Source: Thelonectria olida
Taxonomy: Eukaryota > Ascomycota > Sordariomycetes > Hypocreales > Nectriaceae
Direction of reading: 5' to 3'
Assembly (NCBI GenBank): GCA_020736575.1
Contig: JAGPYM010000014.1
Span: 310,001-374,000 of the forward strand
DNA: 64,000 nt
The notes under the pieces were generated by a model. The model did no database searches. It saw only the letters and a list, made by a program, of their open reading frames with translations, and was not told where the DNA came from. The position numbers and the translations under genes are program-made. Below, one piece after another: positions 43,318 through 53,760 of the stretch; within the stretch, counting starts at the first letter, position 1; every line of letters starts with the position of its first letter.

Positions 43318-45043
43318 CTTGGCTCAATCGATCGGGTCTTGCTGTGTGAAGGTGGGATCGCGAAGTGCTTAGGCAGCCCTCAACAGCCATCTTTACTCTT
43401 CACAGCTCGGCCGAGACCCTTTTAACATTTACAAGCCTGTCAAGGTTCCTTGCAGAAGTTGATCTCCCGAGTCTACACGAGTCCGTGCAACTAATGCGTC
43501 GACGGAGCGTAAACCAATTTCAGCTCCAAGCTCCGGTTCTTGTTCCCATCGTGGACTGTGGACCCCTGATATGACAAGCTTTCAACGGCTGTTGTGCCCC
43601 AGTCGGAGATTATCAGAAGATTTTTATCAGATGGCTGGTGATTGATAAAATGCCTCCTCGTCCTCGTATTGCCCCAGTTGAGAGAGGGTCCTTATGGAGG
43701 CAATTGGTGAGAATCACTCCAACTACGGCTTTTGGCCTTTTGGGTACTGGATATGTTTCAAGTATGAAATGCCCGATTTTGGTCCTGCAGCTTAGTTCCC
43801 CTTCTGCTTTGCGGCTAACGGACAATACTATCGCTCAGGAACACTTCTCTGACTCCATTGATGCTCAAGAAGGCTCTCGCCAAGACTTCATGGGCACGTG
43901 TGTTACAGTACCTCCTGCGCGATTTCCACTTGGAGTCATCGTGTGATGTATACGTGAGGGCTTGACTACATGGGAGCTTAGATTTGCAGGCCAGCTGATT
44001 GGACTTATCCTTGTGGGAAGGAGGCCAGTCGGCCGAAAGCAACTTGAGGATGGAGTCAGCCCCGGCTTGGCATAAGAATTACCTCAAGGCGATCCTACAA
44101 AGCGGGATGCCTGCAACAAACGTTTTAGGTTACCAGATGACGGGGACCTCTATAACTACATGGGCCTTGGTCAATTGTCGATTGTGGGACGAACAAGCCT
44201 CGACACAGAAGTGGCTTGTAGGCTACCATCTATGAAGACCACACTCTTACTACGTAGTATATTCTCATACCCAATACCCACAGCATAAGAGACACGATGC
44301 CTAGCTCAGACTCAAGTCCGAGCATGCCTCGAACATGTGGAGATGCAAACACCAAAGAAATTGCGAAATGCAGGCACACGGCGCACAGTCGAGGAGATGG
44401 AGACTGACGGTGGTGTTTCTCCACCCCAAGTTTCCTTCCAGCTGGACGACGGGAACGCCGAAGGTCGATATGAGGGTGGGAGGTCTGATTCAAGGTTCTA
44501 CCTAGCTGCGGAGTGCAATTCATCCGGAAATATGGTCAGATTCCGCGTGGGGGCGAGGAGGCTCGCGGGAAACCTGGGAACTATTCGCAATCATTTGCTT
44601 CATATCCCTTTCTATCGACGAGTTAAGCTTAAGTCATGGTTAAATGTGCCAACTCCACTACGAATGCTATTCATCTTGGGGGTGGTTTGACTGAGGTCCC
44701 GTTATTCCATCCTCCGTGAACGTCAAAGACCTCATAGGAGAGAAGCGCCCGCTTGCTGCACGAATGTTGACACAGCGTTACTTTAATCCTACCAAGCTTC
44801 AAGTCTGTTTTTTTTTGTTCTCGGTATTTGACAGAATTGAAACACGATAGAATAAGTGTAATGTCGATTAACATGCCAGGTATTTGGTGCCATGGCCAAA
44901 AAAATTCCGAGCAAGTGTAGGGTAGTCGGCCTTTAACTTGATGCCATCCATTTCACTCGGTATCAGCTCCATCCTCTTAACCCAGACCAACCTCTTCTAT
45001 TGCTTTCATCGGCGCCGAGACCAGCCTCTTATTCAGCACCCCG
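43318..45043. other. Gene-poor intergenic region
   Basis: 1.7 kb without a supported gene. The longest frames (for example 43638-43946 and 44337-44690) lack family resemblance. The second starts at GTG, not ATG. Confidence 0.5.
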
Positions 45044-46644
45044 ATGCCACGCCCTTTGAGCAAGGCTTCATGGTGAGTTGATTGAGGGGCCCGGATGGAT
45101 GCTCATCACTCACGCCTCCCAGCAACACCTGCCGACGACGCAAACTGAAATGTGCCATCGCATCATCCCTACCGACTTGCAAACGTATTCTGACTGGGAG
45201 AGCACTAGGTGATCAAAGAAATCCAGTATGTAGTCAATGCGATAAAGCCAACCGTTATTGCGACAGAGCGGAAAGACCACTACAAATCCGCCAGTCATCG
45301 CTTGAAGCCCAAGCAAGCAAGTCTGCATCCAAGAGTCCCCGAATGGCCCTTGAAGACCCCAAAGTCGCACGCCTCTTTCATCACTACATCGCCGACTTGT
45401 CCAAGTGGTATGACCTCAGCGACTCGTCAGCGTCCTTTGAGGTCAAGGTTCCTCAAATCGCCGTCGATGAGCCGTTGCTATTCTCCGCCATCGTTGCTCT
45501 GTCGGCCATGCACCTTTGCAAAACAACGGCGAGCAGCCTCCGTGCCGCTGCCGAACTGTACCACGGACAGTGTGTCAAGTTGCTCATTGCCCTTGATGAG
45601 GGCGACCATGTCATGACCAACGGAGTGGCTCTCGCAGCGACATGTCTGCTCAGGTCGTACGAAATACTCGACAGTAAGTATGCTGCAAGGAAGCAGCCAT
45701 TTCTCCCAGACTCCATTCTAACCTCTATCATTTCCGCATCGAAACGGTCCGTGCTAACAGAAGCCAGGCGATGTCGACCCAAACATGCATCTTCGAGGAG
45801 CATACTCCATGGTGTCAGTCCAGAACTTACTGTCAGGAAACCTCCATCGCGGTCTTCTGGCAGCGGGTTTCTGGAACTACCTCCGAGAAGACATCACCTT
45901 CAGCCTCTTCGAGAAGTGTCCATTAAAGATCGACCTGGACGCCGTCGCTCTCCCCCCTCGGCACGATTCGGACCAGGATCACCTCAACTCCATCACGCTC
46001 ATTCTAGCAAAGACCATCAACCGCGCTTTTGGTGGTCACTTCACAGCCGAGAAGTGGGCGTCGACACTAGACTCGATGTTGCACTGGTCCTCCCTGTGTC
46101 CTGCAAGCACGAAACCCTTTTCTACCCACCTTGGAGGGCCTGGGAAGAGCACGTTTTTTCCCCAAGTATGGTTCCTCCAGCCATGTCACGGTGCGAATTG
46201 ATCCCTTGTCCTGGTAGATGAGCGAGTTCTAACAATGACAGCATCTACACTGCATTACAAGCTCCTTCTAGACATCATTTTGGGAATTCACGCGAGCTCA
46301 GATCAATATGAAAACCACCTAAGGCGGTCACTAGGCGTTTTTGACAACGACCCGAAGGATAGGGATGACTATCTGGAATTCCTCGCCCTCGTCATTTGCG
46401 GTGTTGCATTCACGTCCAAGGCGCCCTCGGTTATTGTCAACGCCTTCGGTCCAATATCTTACTGTACGCATGGCCTCCAACAGCTTTGCACTTGATGTTA
46501 CTGACTCGTCCAGGCTCCCAGTTCATCCGAACCGACGCTGCTCGAGAGGAGCTCACCCGACATCTCCTTTCCTGCAAATCAACCATCGGATGGCCGGTGC
46601 AACGGCTTGTGAATAACTTGAAAGAGCCGTGGAGCGGCAAATAA
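45044..46644 (+). CDS. Zn2Cys6 transcription factor
   Basis: Six exons proposed: 45044-45072, 45123-45151, 45209-45673, 45768-46184, 46242-46463 and 46514-46644 (430 aa). Two 29-nt micro-exons join to give an intact cluster C10, C13, C20, C27, C30, C37 (CX2CX6CX6CX2CX6C), NPVCSQCDKANRYCDRAE. The remainder (ARLFHHYIADLSKWYDLSDSSASFEVKVPQIAVDEPLLFSAIVALSAMH) matches the fungal-specific domain of small regulators of this class. Introns 1 and 2 are strongly supported by the cysteine spacing. The 46185-46241 intron is less sure. It is co-oriented with, and 257 nt before, a PhyH gene that it may control. Confidence 0.8.
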
Positions 46645-46901
46645 GTTTATTCGCACGTTTACTGGTCAGATAGGTACTTCACAACAAAAGTGAGACCTTG
46701 ATGGGAGGGGGCAGAGGCTAAACTCTACAAAGAAGGGTTTCCCGAGCTCGGGATTCCCGCATGGCAGACAATGAAGTAACCACTGGAAGACGAAAACTAT
46801 AAGAAAGAAGCATTGTTCCAGCTGTGACTGTCCTCTTCAATTCTCACGTTACCTCTATTCAACCAATTGATCTCGATTGACTTCTTTGCACCTCGTCCAT
46901 C

Positions 46902-47963
46902 ATGTTCCGTTTACCAAGACGGCTCGCTCTGGCTACCACCACCAGTGGACGTCGCGGCTTCGCATCACTTACACCAACCCCACGACCAGCCATCATTCGC
47001 CCTTCTGCCACCGAGGTGAAGAACCTCGCCCTCAGTGCCAGAAACCTCGAGATGGCCGTGCGACACATGCACCAAGATGGACTAGTCGTCGTCGAAGACG
47101 TCGTTCCCCATGACCATCTCGATCTATTGAACGACAAGATGGTGCAGGATGCCAATGTCCTCCAAGCTCGCGGCGACGACGGCCCCTTCAACTACAACAA
47201 GGGAAACATCCAGCAAGACGCCCCGCCCGTGGCCGCGTACTTTTTCCCGTCCATCTTTACCAGTACGTCACCCGAATCCCCCCTTCTCCCATAGAAAGAA
47301 ACGCACAGCTCACAAGAAACACCAGACCCAATCGCAACGCAAATCACGTCGGCCGTGCTCGGGCCCCATCCAAAATGGTCCTTTTGCTCTGCCAATTCGG
47401 CCATGCCAGCTGGTCCTGGAAGGAAGCCTCAGAGACAGCCCGTCCACTCCGACGCCGACTTTGCGCATCCATCCCACCCCTTTGCTCTCGTTGTGAACGT
47501 GCCCCTCGTCACCACGACGCCGGAGAACGGGTCGACCGAGATCTGGCTCGGCACCCACTCCGGATCTGGCGTCGAAGCCCAAGAGGGAGTCCACGGTGAC
47601 CGTGCCAGCGGCCGGATCAGCGAGGCTCTCCTAGCGCAGCGACGAGAAGTGTGCCCGCCGGTACAACCCCTCGTCAAGAAGGGCAGCATTGTACTGCGCG
47701 ATCTTAGGCTCTGGCACGCAGGGATGCCAAACATGACGGACGAGGTCAGGGTCATGTTGGCCATGATCCATTTCGCGCCGTGGTACCGGAACAGGATGCG
47801 GCTCGAATTTGGCGAGGACATCAAGCCCGTGCTCGAAACACTGGCGCGAGAGGGCAAATTGGGACTGGACGTGCCCGTCGACTGGGTGAGCAACAAGGAG
47901 GTGATGGAAGGATATCTAAATCGCGGGTTTGGGAACAGTTACGACTTTGACCAAGAACATTAG
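46902..47963 (+). CDS. PhyH-family dioxygenase, probably mitochondrial
   Basis: Two exons, 46902-47262 and 47326-47963 (332 aa). The N-terminus MFRLPRRLALATTTSGRRGFAS is basic, serine/threonine-rich and free of acids, like a mitochondrial presequence. The iron site is H161-x-D163 (PVHSDADF) and H251 (LRLWHAGMPN), with R262 as candidate 2-oxoglutarate ligand. These define an Fe(II)/2-oxoglutarate oxygenase of the PhyH fold. The substrate is unknown. It differs strongly from the PhyH protein at 16.3 kb, so they are not recent duplicates. The Zn2Cys6 gene immediately upstream is a candidate regulator. Confidence 0.83.
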
Positions 47964-48203
47964 CACGGGGCAGTTTGCAAGATTGATCATGTAGATGGTT
48001 CTATGTACTCATGCGTCAATTACATCCGGTCGAAGTAGAAAACAAATTACAACCCTTGGACACGTTCATCATGTACCAAATATGACGCGTCCAACTCCCA
48101 ATATTTTGTGCCCGTTCGATAGTTCCCAGGTATCCCCAATTTATGCAATACATGTTCAACCCGCCATGCAGATCCTCAAATAATTAGAAAACAACGCAAC
48201 GGC

Positions 48204-48813
48204 TTAGATCTGGACAGCGCCGAAGAGGGTGGCGGAGAACAGCAGACCAACGATGGTCAGACCAAGAGTGCTGACCACGCCCTGAGGGTGGACACCAGGC
48301 GCAGCGTTGTCCGAGTTGGTCGACGAGGAAGAGCTGCCCGAGGCGGTGCTGGTGCTGTCGCTGTCATCATCGTCGCTCTTGTCGTCGCTGTCGGAAGAGC
48401 TGGTGATCGTGGAGCCGGCAGTGTGGATGATGCTGGCCGAGGCAGTCTTGGCGATGGAGCCCTGGGTCTTGGAAGCAGTGTCGGTTCCGTTGCCGCGGCA
48501 GAAGATGGAGGCGTCGGAGGCGCCCTCGTCCTTAAAGCACGAGATCAGGTCGGCGACGGTCTGGTCGATGGCGAGGCAGTACACGCCACACTCGTTGTAG
48601 TAGGAGACGACGTCGGCCTTGCCACAGCAGGCGATCAGGATGTCGGTCGCGTTCTTGCTGTAAGGGAGAGCGCAGGCATGGTCTGTTCCGAGGTCAGCGG
48701 CTTGGGTCAGCGGTCGAAGGGGGATATGAGGTCTTACCACCGCTGGGAGTGTCGTAGAGGTTAGCGGAGCAGCCGTTGGTGGGCGCAGAAGCGACGGAGG
48801 TGGTGGAAGACAT
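48204..48813 (-). CDS. Cys-rich, Ser-rich putative GPI-anchored protein
   Basis: Two exons, 48738-48813 and 48204-48682 (184 aa). The N-terminal half has eight cysteines (NGC, HAC, ACC, ECG, YCL, SCF, FCR). A Ser/Thr/Asp-rich low-complexity linker (SSSDSDDKSDDDDSDSTST-like) and a C-terminal hydrophobic stretch (STLGLTIVGLLFSATLFGAVQI) follow, resembling a GPI signal. The start MSSTTSVASAPTNGC has no obvious signal peptide, which is odd for a wall protein. A further upstream exon is possible but was not found. I do not recognise a functional family. Upstream there is only a long gene-poor region. Confidence 0.65.
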
Positions 48814-51800
48814 CTTAGAGGGTTGTGATAGGAGATTATTAAGTTGTGAAGCTGGTGGTGAAGCGGATTGAGGGTGGGCGTTGGATGGACAGGAGATGGA
48901 AGAGAGAAGAATGGCAAGCTGCAGAGGAGCAGACAACGAGTAATAATATTATCCACAGACCCAAGACAGCCAAGCCAACAAGCCAAGGCAGGACCAATTA
49001 ATCAAAAGACAACAAGCAAAGAGAGCACAAAAAACCTGGTTGCTCCCCGTGCGACTGACGTCCTGGGCTGAAATATTTAATCAAAACAAACCCACCATGT
49101 CCACCATCCCCCCTAAACACCCTCAACAAGGCTTAGTCGCGCAGGCTTCCCTTGACGGCTTCCCCTATTAATAGAGGGCGTGCCGCACTTGGCGATATCC
49201 GGGCCAGCTTAAAGCCTTGGAGCCCTTCTCGTATTCATCCCTGCCCTGTCTAGCACCGTTGCCTCGCCATCCTGGGGGAGGAGAAGATGATCCGTCCAGT
49301 GAAGTTGCTGCAAAAGGACGACGAGTGGAGAAGTCGGTGCATCCTGTCTCTCTCAAACCCTCGCTCCAGAATTGTTCAGAGCTGTCACTCCATGTGATCC
49401 TCCCATCAGGGCTGGTGCTTACTTGTCAGGCCAGTCTTGACTCCCTGTGAAGCATTCTCTGTGCTTCCTGCATGCCATAATGACAGCAACTCCTCCGAGA
49501 ACTTCTTTCTTGGCGCTTCTGACGCGTAAGAATGACAGCACACCGACCAGAGCGTGTTTTCCTCTGTCTGGACTGAAGAATATGCCACCAGATAGACGGA
49601 TCCCTTCCCTTCTTACTACGTCATTTGCGATACAGGCCCAATGCCCTCTCAATTAGCACCGCTTGGCCAAACCACTATCCGTTGCCGTTCGGTCCGGCTC
49701 CCGGCGATGGCCTACTGTTGGCACTAAGACTCTCCATTTGCAGAGAATGCCAGCGATCATAACATGCGCCTTTGGGTGTCACATCTGTCAAACGTAGAAT
49801 GCTGCCTGATGTGTAAACATCAACACACTGCCTAGAGAGGTAGGCGCCAATTCCATTTCCAATTGGCAACGAGCCAGTTTCGTGTGACGGTCTATTTCTC
49901 GTTGGTAAGACAAGTCTTATCGGCGCTGACCTCGCATGCTGAGAGAGTCGAAGAATGACATAAAAAGGGCCATGTGTACCACCACCTGAATGCAGCTTCA
50001 ATATAAATGATAAAATAAGCTAAATAAGATAATATAATGCAAATAACTAAGCACTTAATGTCTGACTGCATACTTGGGGTGCGTGATACGCGTTGCCTAA
50101 GAAATCCTCCAACACAGTTAGTGCCGGGTAGGTTCGTCCATTGCTTCACCACGAACTCCGAGACACGACCATCCGGTCTGAACCTATAAAGCAAGCTCAC
50201 GATAGATTGAACTCTGTCTAGACATTTTTTATAATGCATTTCATTCTCGTAAGACTTAGCTTACCATCGCGTCTGATACAAACTGCCCGCTCCTTTTCGG
50301 ATCTTATTTCTCTTCTTGTTGCACAAGACCCCAAAGTGCATAGTCGTCGCAAGCCACCCACCATCTTGAGACGTTAAAAAGACTTGGCCAGATGAGTTTG
50401 TAGTCATCAATAAACGAGTGTCCGCCGAAAAGGTCATGTGATCCATGTCAGGTTAGTTTGATAGGTGGTTTAAGCCTCCCTCCCTCGACCACACCCCCGG
50501 CGCAGAGCCATTTCCGTCATTGCCACCTTGGACAGGTCTGCTATGTGAATCCTCGACATTTTAGCTACTAAGTTATGGATACGTACGAAACACCCATTAC
50601 GAGCCATGGCCTGGTTCCTCCGCAAGCACTGCGGCAATGATAAATTACGACCTGTTGTTGGCCATTACCAAGTCTCTTGCGAAGTTGAGGATTCAACTAA
50701 GTTGCTTGGTGCGGATGGCAACGAGCTTCTTATGGTTAAGCATGGCCTGGACCGCATACTAGGTTGTGAAGCATGGTGGCTTGAGTACGTAGGTAACCAG
50801 TCACCTTTGCGGCGGCTTCGCGTGGGGAGCTCTCAACCCACCTAAGATGTCCGAGTTTAGACAAGGTCTAGAATTGCTTTCCGCCGAAAACAACTCTAGG
50901 CTCTAAAGGGAGGTCTATAAGATCATAATCGGCATGATAGAGCAGTCTTTTGGGTGTATTTGTTATGGACGTAAAGTCTCTCAAGTTTGGACGAAGGAGT
51001 TTGCATTCAGCTGTATGATAGACGGCAATAGGTCTTGGCCCAAGTAGCGTGTAGACATACACAAGACTGGTACTCTTTGACCAAAAATATGCAAACCATC
51101 TAGGATCATGGCGTAGAGACGATAGGTCCCACGTAGGATAACTTGAAGGAGAGCGCGGCGTTTGCAGCTGTCGTGGAGCCGGAAACCCAAAGTTTCGAAG
51201 CTCATGTGAGATATCATCTATAGCAGTTGGCCGCAAACGTTTGGCAAAGCTGATGACTCCGATTTATCAGATGGTCGAGTATCAAATGATTGAGCGACTT
51301 CGATAAGAGTAATGAGTATGTTGTTGCTTGCTGTTTCTCAACATTCTGGACCCCAATTGGAGAAAGAGTATTCCACGAAGGGAACCCTCAATTGAAGATG
51401 ATTGCAACTATTCATCATGCCGCAAGCTTCGGTCTGTGGTATGAGTCCGATATGAATGCTTTCTTGGTCGGTGACCAGCTACTTGCTAGTGAGTAAATGC
51501 AGTCTCCGTCAGATTTGTCTACCGAAGGCTTAATGGCATTTCGAGTCACGGGCGCTTCGTATAACGTTGCTTAAACATTATCTGGGCCATAAGACTGGGG
51601 GATCGGGCCAGTCTATTGACCGATTCGTTGCCGCGAGTCAGTGTGTGTCTAGACCTAAAAGTCGACTTCATTTCACCGTGTTTACCACCTGGCCGATGAC
51701 TGGGCTCTCTGGCTCTGATAGATGAGTCAAGATGTACATCAATACTGGAAGTTGATTGCGATTCGAATCAACAGGTTGCATGAAGCGACGGACTACTTGT

Positions 51801-52680
51801 AGTTCTGACCTGGTGGTCGGCCATCTATTCGGCTGGTGGGCGAACACCCTCACTTGCATCCTTCGACCCGCAACGATCAAAACCCACCACAACATGCATA
51901 TTCGTACTGTATATGGATGGTCAAACGAGACCAATCATTCTGGAATCATCCAAGCCGGCCAATTACGCCATTCCGAAAACCCGAATCGCCTTCGACGTAC
52001 GTAAGCCCCCAGCGTCGCACAACTCCTCCCGGAACTCATCTTCCCCGCCCATCAAGCACAGAAACATGATTCACACGCCGAAAAGAAGTCCTTCACTCTC
52101 CGACATTTCATCTTGCGGATCCCTAGTGCTAATCACGTATTCCAGCCTCCTGATCCACTCCTTAAAGCCTACGACGGAAGCCGTTCCATCGGAGATAAGA
52201 TAAAAGACGGAAGCCCTCCCATCGCCCAAGTACCGAAGGCATTCCGTCCCCACGCCTGCGGCGCCTTTGGAGCCTTTCCCGTTAAAGTGTGCCTGATGCG
52301 GACTCCTTTGCCGAAAAACCTGGGGAAATGCCACGCTGAGCTGCTTAGCACCGCATCGGCTCCCGGGGCTGCGATCCGTGCCTGGGTGATAACTCGGCGT
52401 CTCGGCGTTGCGCTCTCCCTTGGCGCCTCCGCTAACGACTCCTCCCAAGCTTCGAGATGCAACCGATCCCAGCACCAAGGCGCCTTGGCTTCGTCCCGGA
52501 TATTGGTGCAATTCCCCCGTCCGCCCCGTGGGAACGTACCCCCCTCTATGCATCTCCCGCGTGAAGCGTGTGAAGCTGAAGATGTAACATACCCCTCATC
52601 ACGATCGGCAGCGGAACTCGACGTGTGGTTAAATATCCTCCCTCCCAACCTACACTCGTTTCCATCCTCCCTATAAGACA
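48814..52680. other. 3.9-kb gene-poor region
   Basis: The largest gene-free stretch. It has many short open frames, none with a recognisable domain. An AT-rich patch lies near 49990-50050. At about 51913-52260 a stretch with protein-like composition (IILESSKPANYAIPKTRIAFDV, then ELIFPAHQAQKHDSHAEKK in another frame) could be a decayed or unrecognised gene. The last 100 nt are the GFA promoter. Confidence 0.5.
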
Positions 52681-53376
52681 ATGGCCTCTCGAGCTACAAT
52701 CAACAAGCACAAGACCTCCATCATCCTCGCCGCCTCCGTCGTCATCCCCGCCGTCATCGCCCTCGCCAAGTACACCCAGACCAAGCTCCAATCCTCCAAG
52801 ATGGCTCTCAACCTGCACCCCAGCCTCAACAACGGCATCACCAAGGGCTCGTCCAGCTTCAAGGGCGGAAAGCTCCGCTGCAAGTGCCAGAGCAACCCCG
52901 TCGAGGTCGCCCTCGCCGGCAACGTCGCCCACAACCACGCCTGCGGCTGCTCCAAGTGCTGGAAGCCCGAAGGCGCCCTCTTCTCCGTCATCGCCGTCAT
53001 CTCGCGCGACCAGGTCTCCGTGACCGCAAACGGCGACAAGCTGTACATTGTCGACGAGAGCGCCGCAATCCAGCGCAACGCCTGCTCCGGCTGTGGTGTG
53101 CACCTGTTCGGCCGCATCGAAAAGGACCATCCTTTTAAGGGCCTGGACTTTGTCCACGTCGAGCTCTCCGACGAGAAGGGCTGGCAGGAGCCGCAGTTCG
53201 CTGCCTTTGTGTCCTCCATCATTGAGCAAGGCTTCGATCCTGAGGCCATGCCCAAGGTCCGCAGCCAGTTCCAGGCTCTCGGTCTGGACACTTACGACGC
53301 TCTCTCACCCCCTCTAATGGATGCCATTGCCACCTGGACGGCGCAGAAGGCTGGCATCAAGCCTCACCGCCTCTAG
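52681..53376 (+). CDS. GFA/CENP-V domain protein (S-(hydroxymethyl)glutathione synthase-like)
   Basis: Single exon, 231 aa. The GFA fold starts near residue 42 ([16 protein letters not shown]). Zinc-site cysteines are C67, C69, C88, C90, C93, C135 and C138, in [20 protein letters not shown] and [14 protein letters not shown]. Family proteins are annotated as glutathione-dependent formaldehyde-activating enzymes, although that activity is debated. The first ATG adds 40 residues with a hydrophobic segment ([16 protein letters not shown]), like a membrane anchor or organelle signal. A second ATG at 52801 would give the standard-length protein. Very strong codon bias makes both antisense frames open. 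They are shadows. Confidence 0.87.
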   Translation: MASRATINKHKTSIILAASVVIPAVIALAKYTQTKLQSSKMALNLHPSLNNGITKGSSSFKGGKLRCKCQSNPVEVALAGNVAHNHACGCSKCWKPEGALFSVIAVISRDQVSVTANGDKLYIVDESAAIQRNACSGCGVHLFGRIEKDHPFKGLDFVHVELSDEKGWQEPQFAAFVSSIIEQGFDPEAMPKVRSQFQALGLDTYDALSPPLMDAIATWTAQKAGIKPHRL

Positions 53377-53760
53377 ATGGGACGGGACATTCTCCTGGGT
53401 TGAACAGGCCCGAAAAGTTACGAAATCATGTAGTTGTAGTATGAGACATGTAGCCATAGAGGGTGTTTAAAAGGCGCGCGGTTGTTACGGTAGCGAGACA
53501 GGATTGAATTGAGAATTGAGAATCGACTGTGCCTTTTGTCGTAGATAGTTTCTATCTTGCCTTTGCCCCTGTTGGAAACTATGACATCAGTTTTGATTCT
53601 GCGGAAATAGAAGCGTGTTAGCCAGGGTTTTGTCGATGTCGCGCGTTGGGATTCGCTCAATGTCTTCATGTGTAATCAATCAAGTCATTAAGTCCTAATA
53701 CACTCTAACGCGCCGGTTTGTCGCTCGTAAAATCCCAAAGAAAATCATCGAACTTCGATT
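53377..53760. other. Convergent intergenic region
   Basis: 3' flanks of the GFA and Cas1-type genes. No feature seen. Confidence 0.45.

Noticed and set aside
44337..44690. Plus-strand frame of 117 codons between peroxidase and regulator
   Set aside because: It begins at GTG, its composition is unlike a folded domain, and there is no recognisable family.
50868..51236. Minus-strand frame of about 122 codons
   Set aside because: It has no ATG (it starts at TTG), no family resemblance and no supporting splice signals.
52546..53291. Long minus-strand frames antisense to the GFA gene
   Set aside because: Low-complexity Gly/Asp/Val sequence produced by C-ending codons on the other strand.
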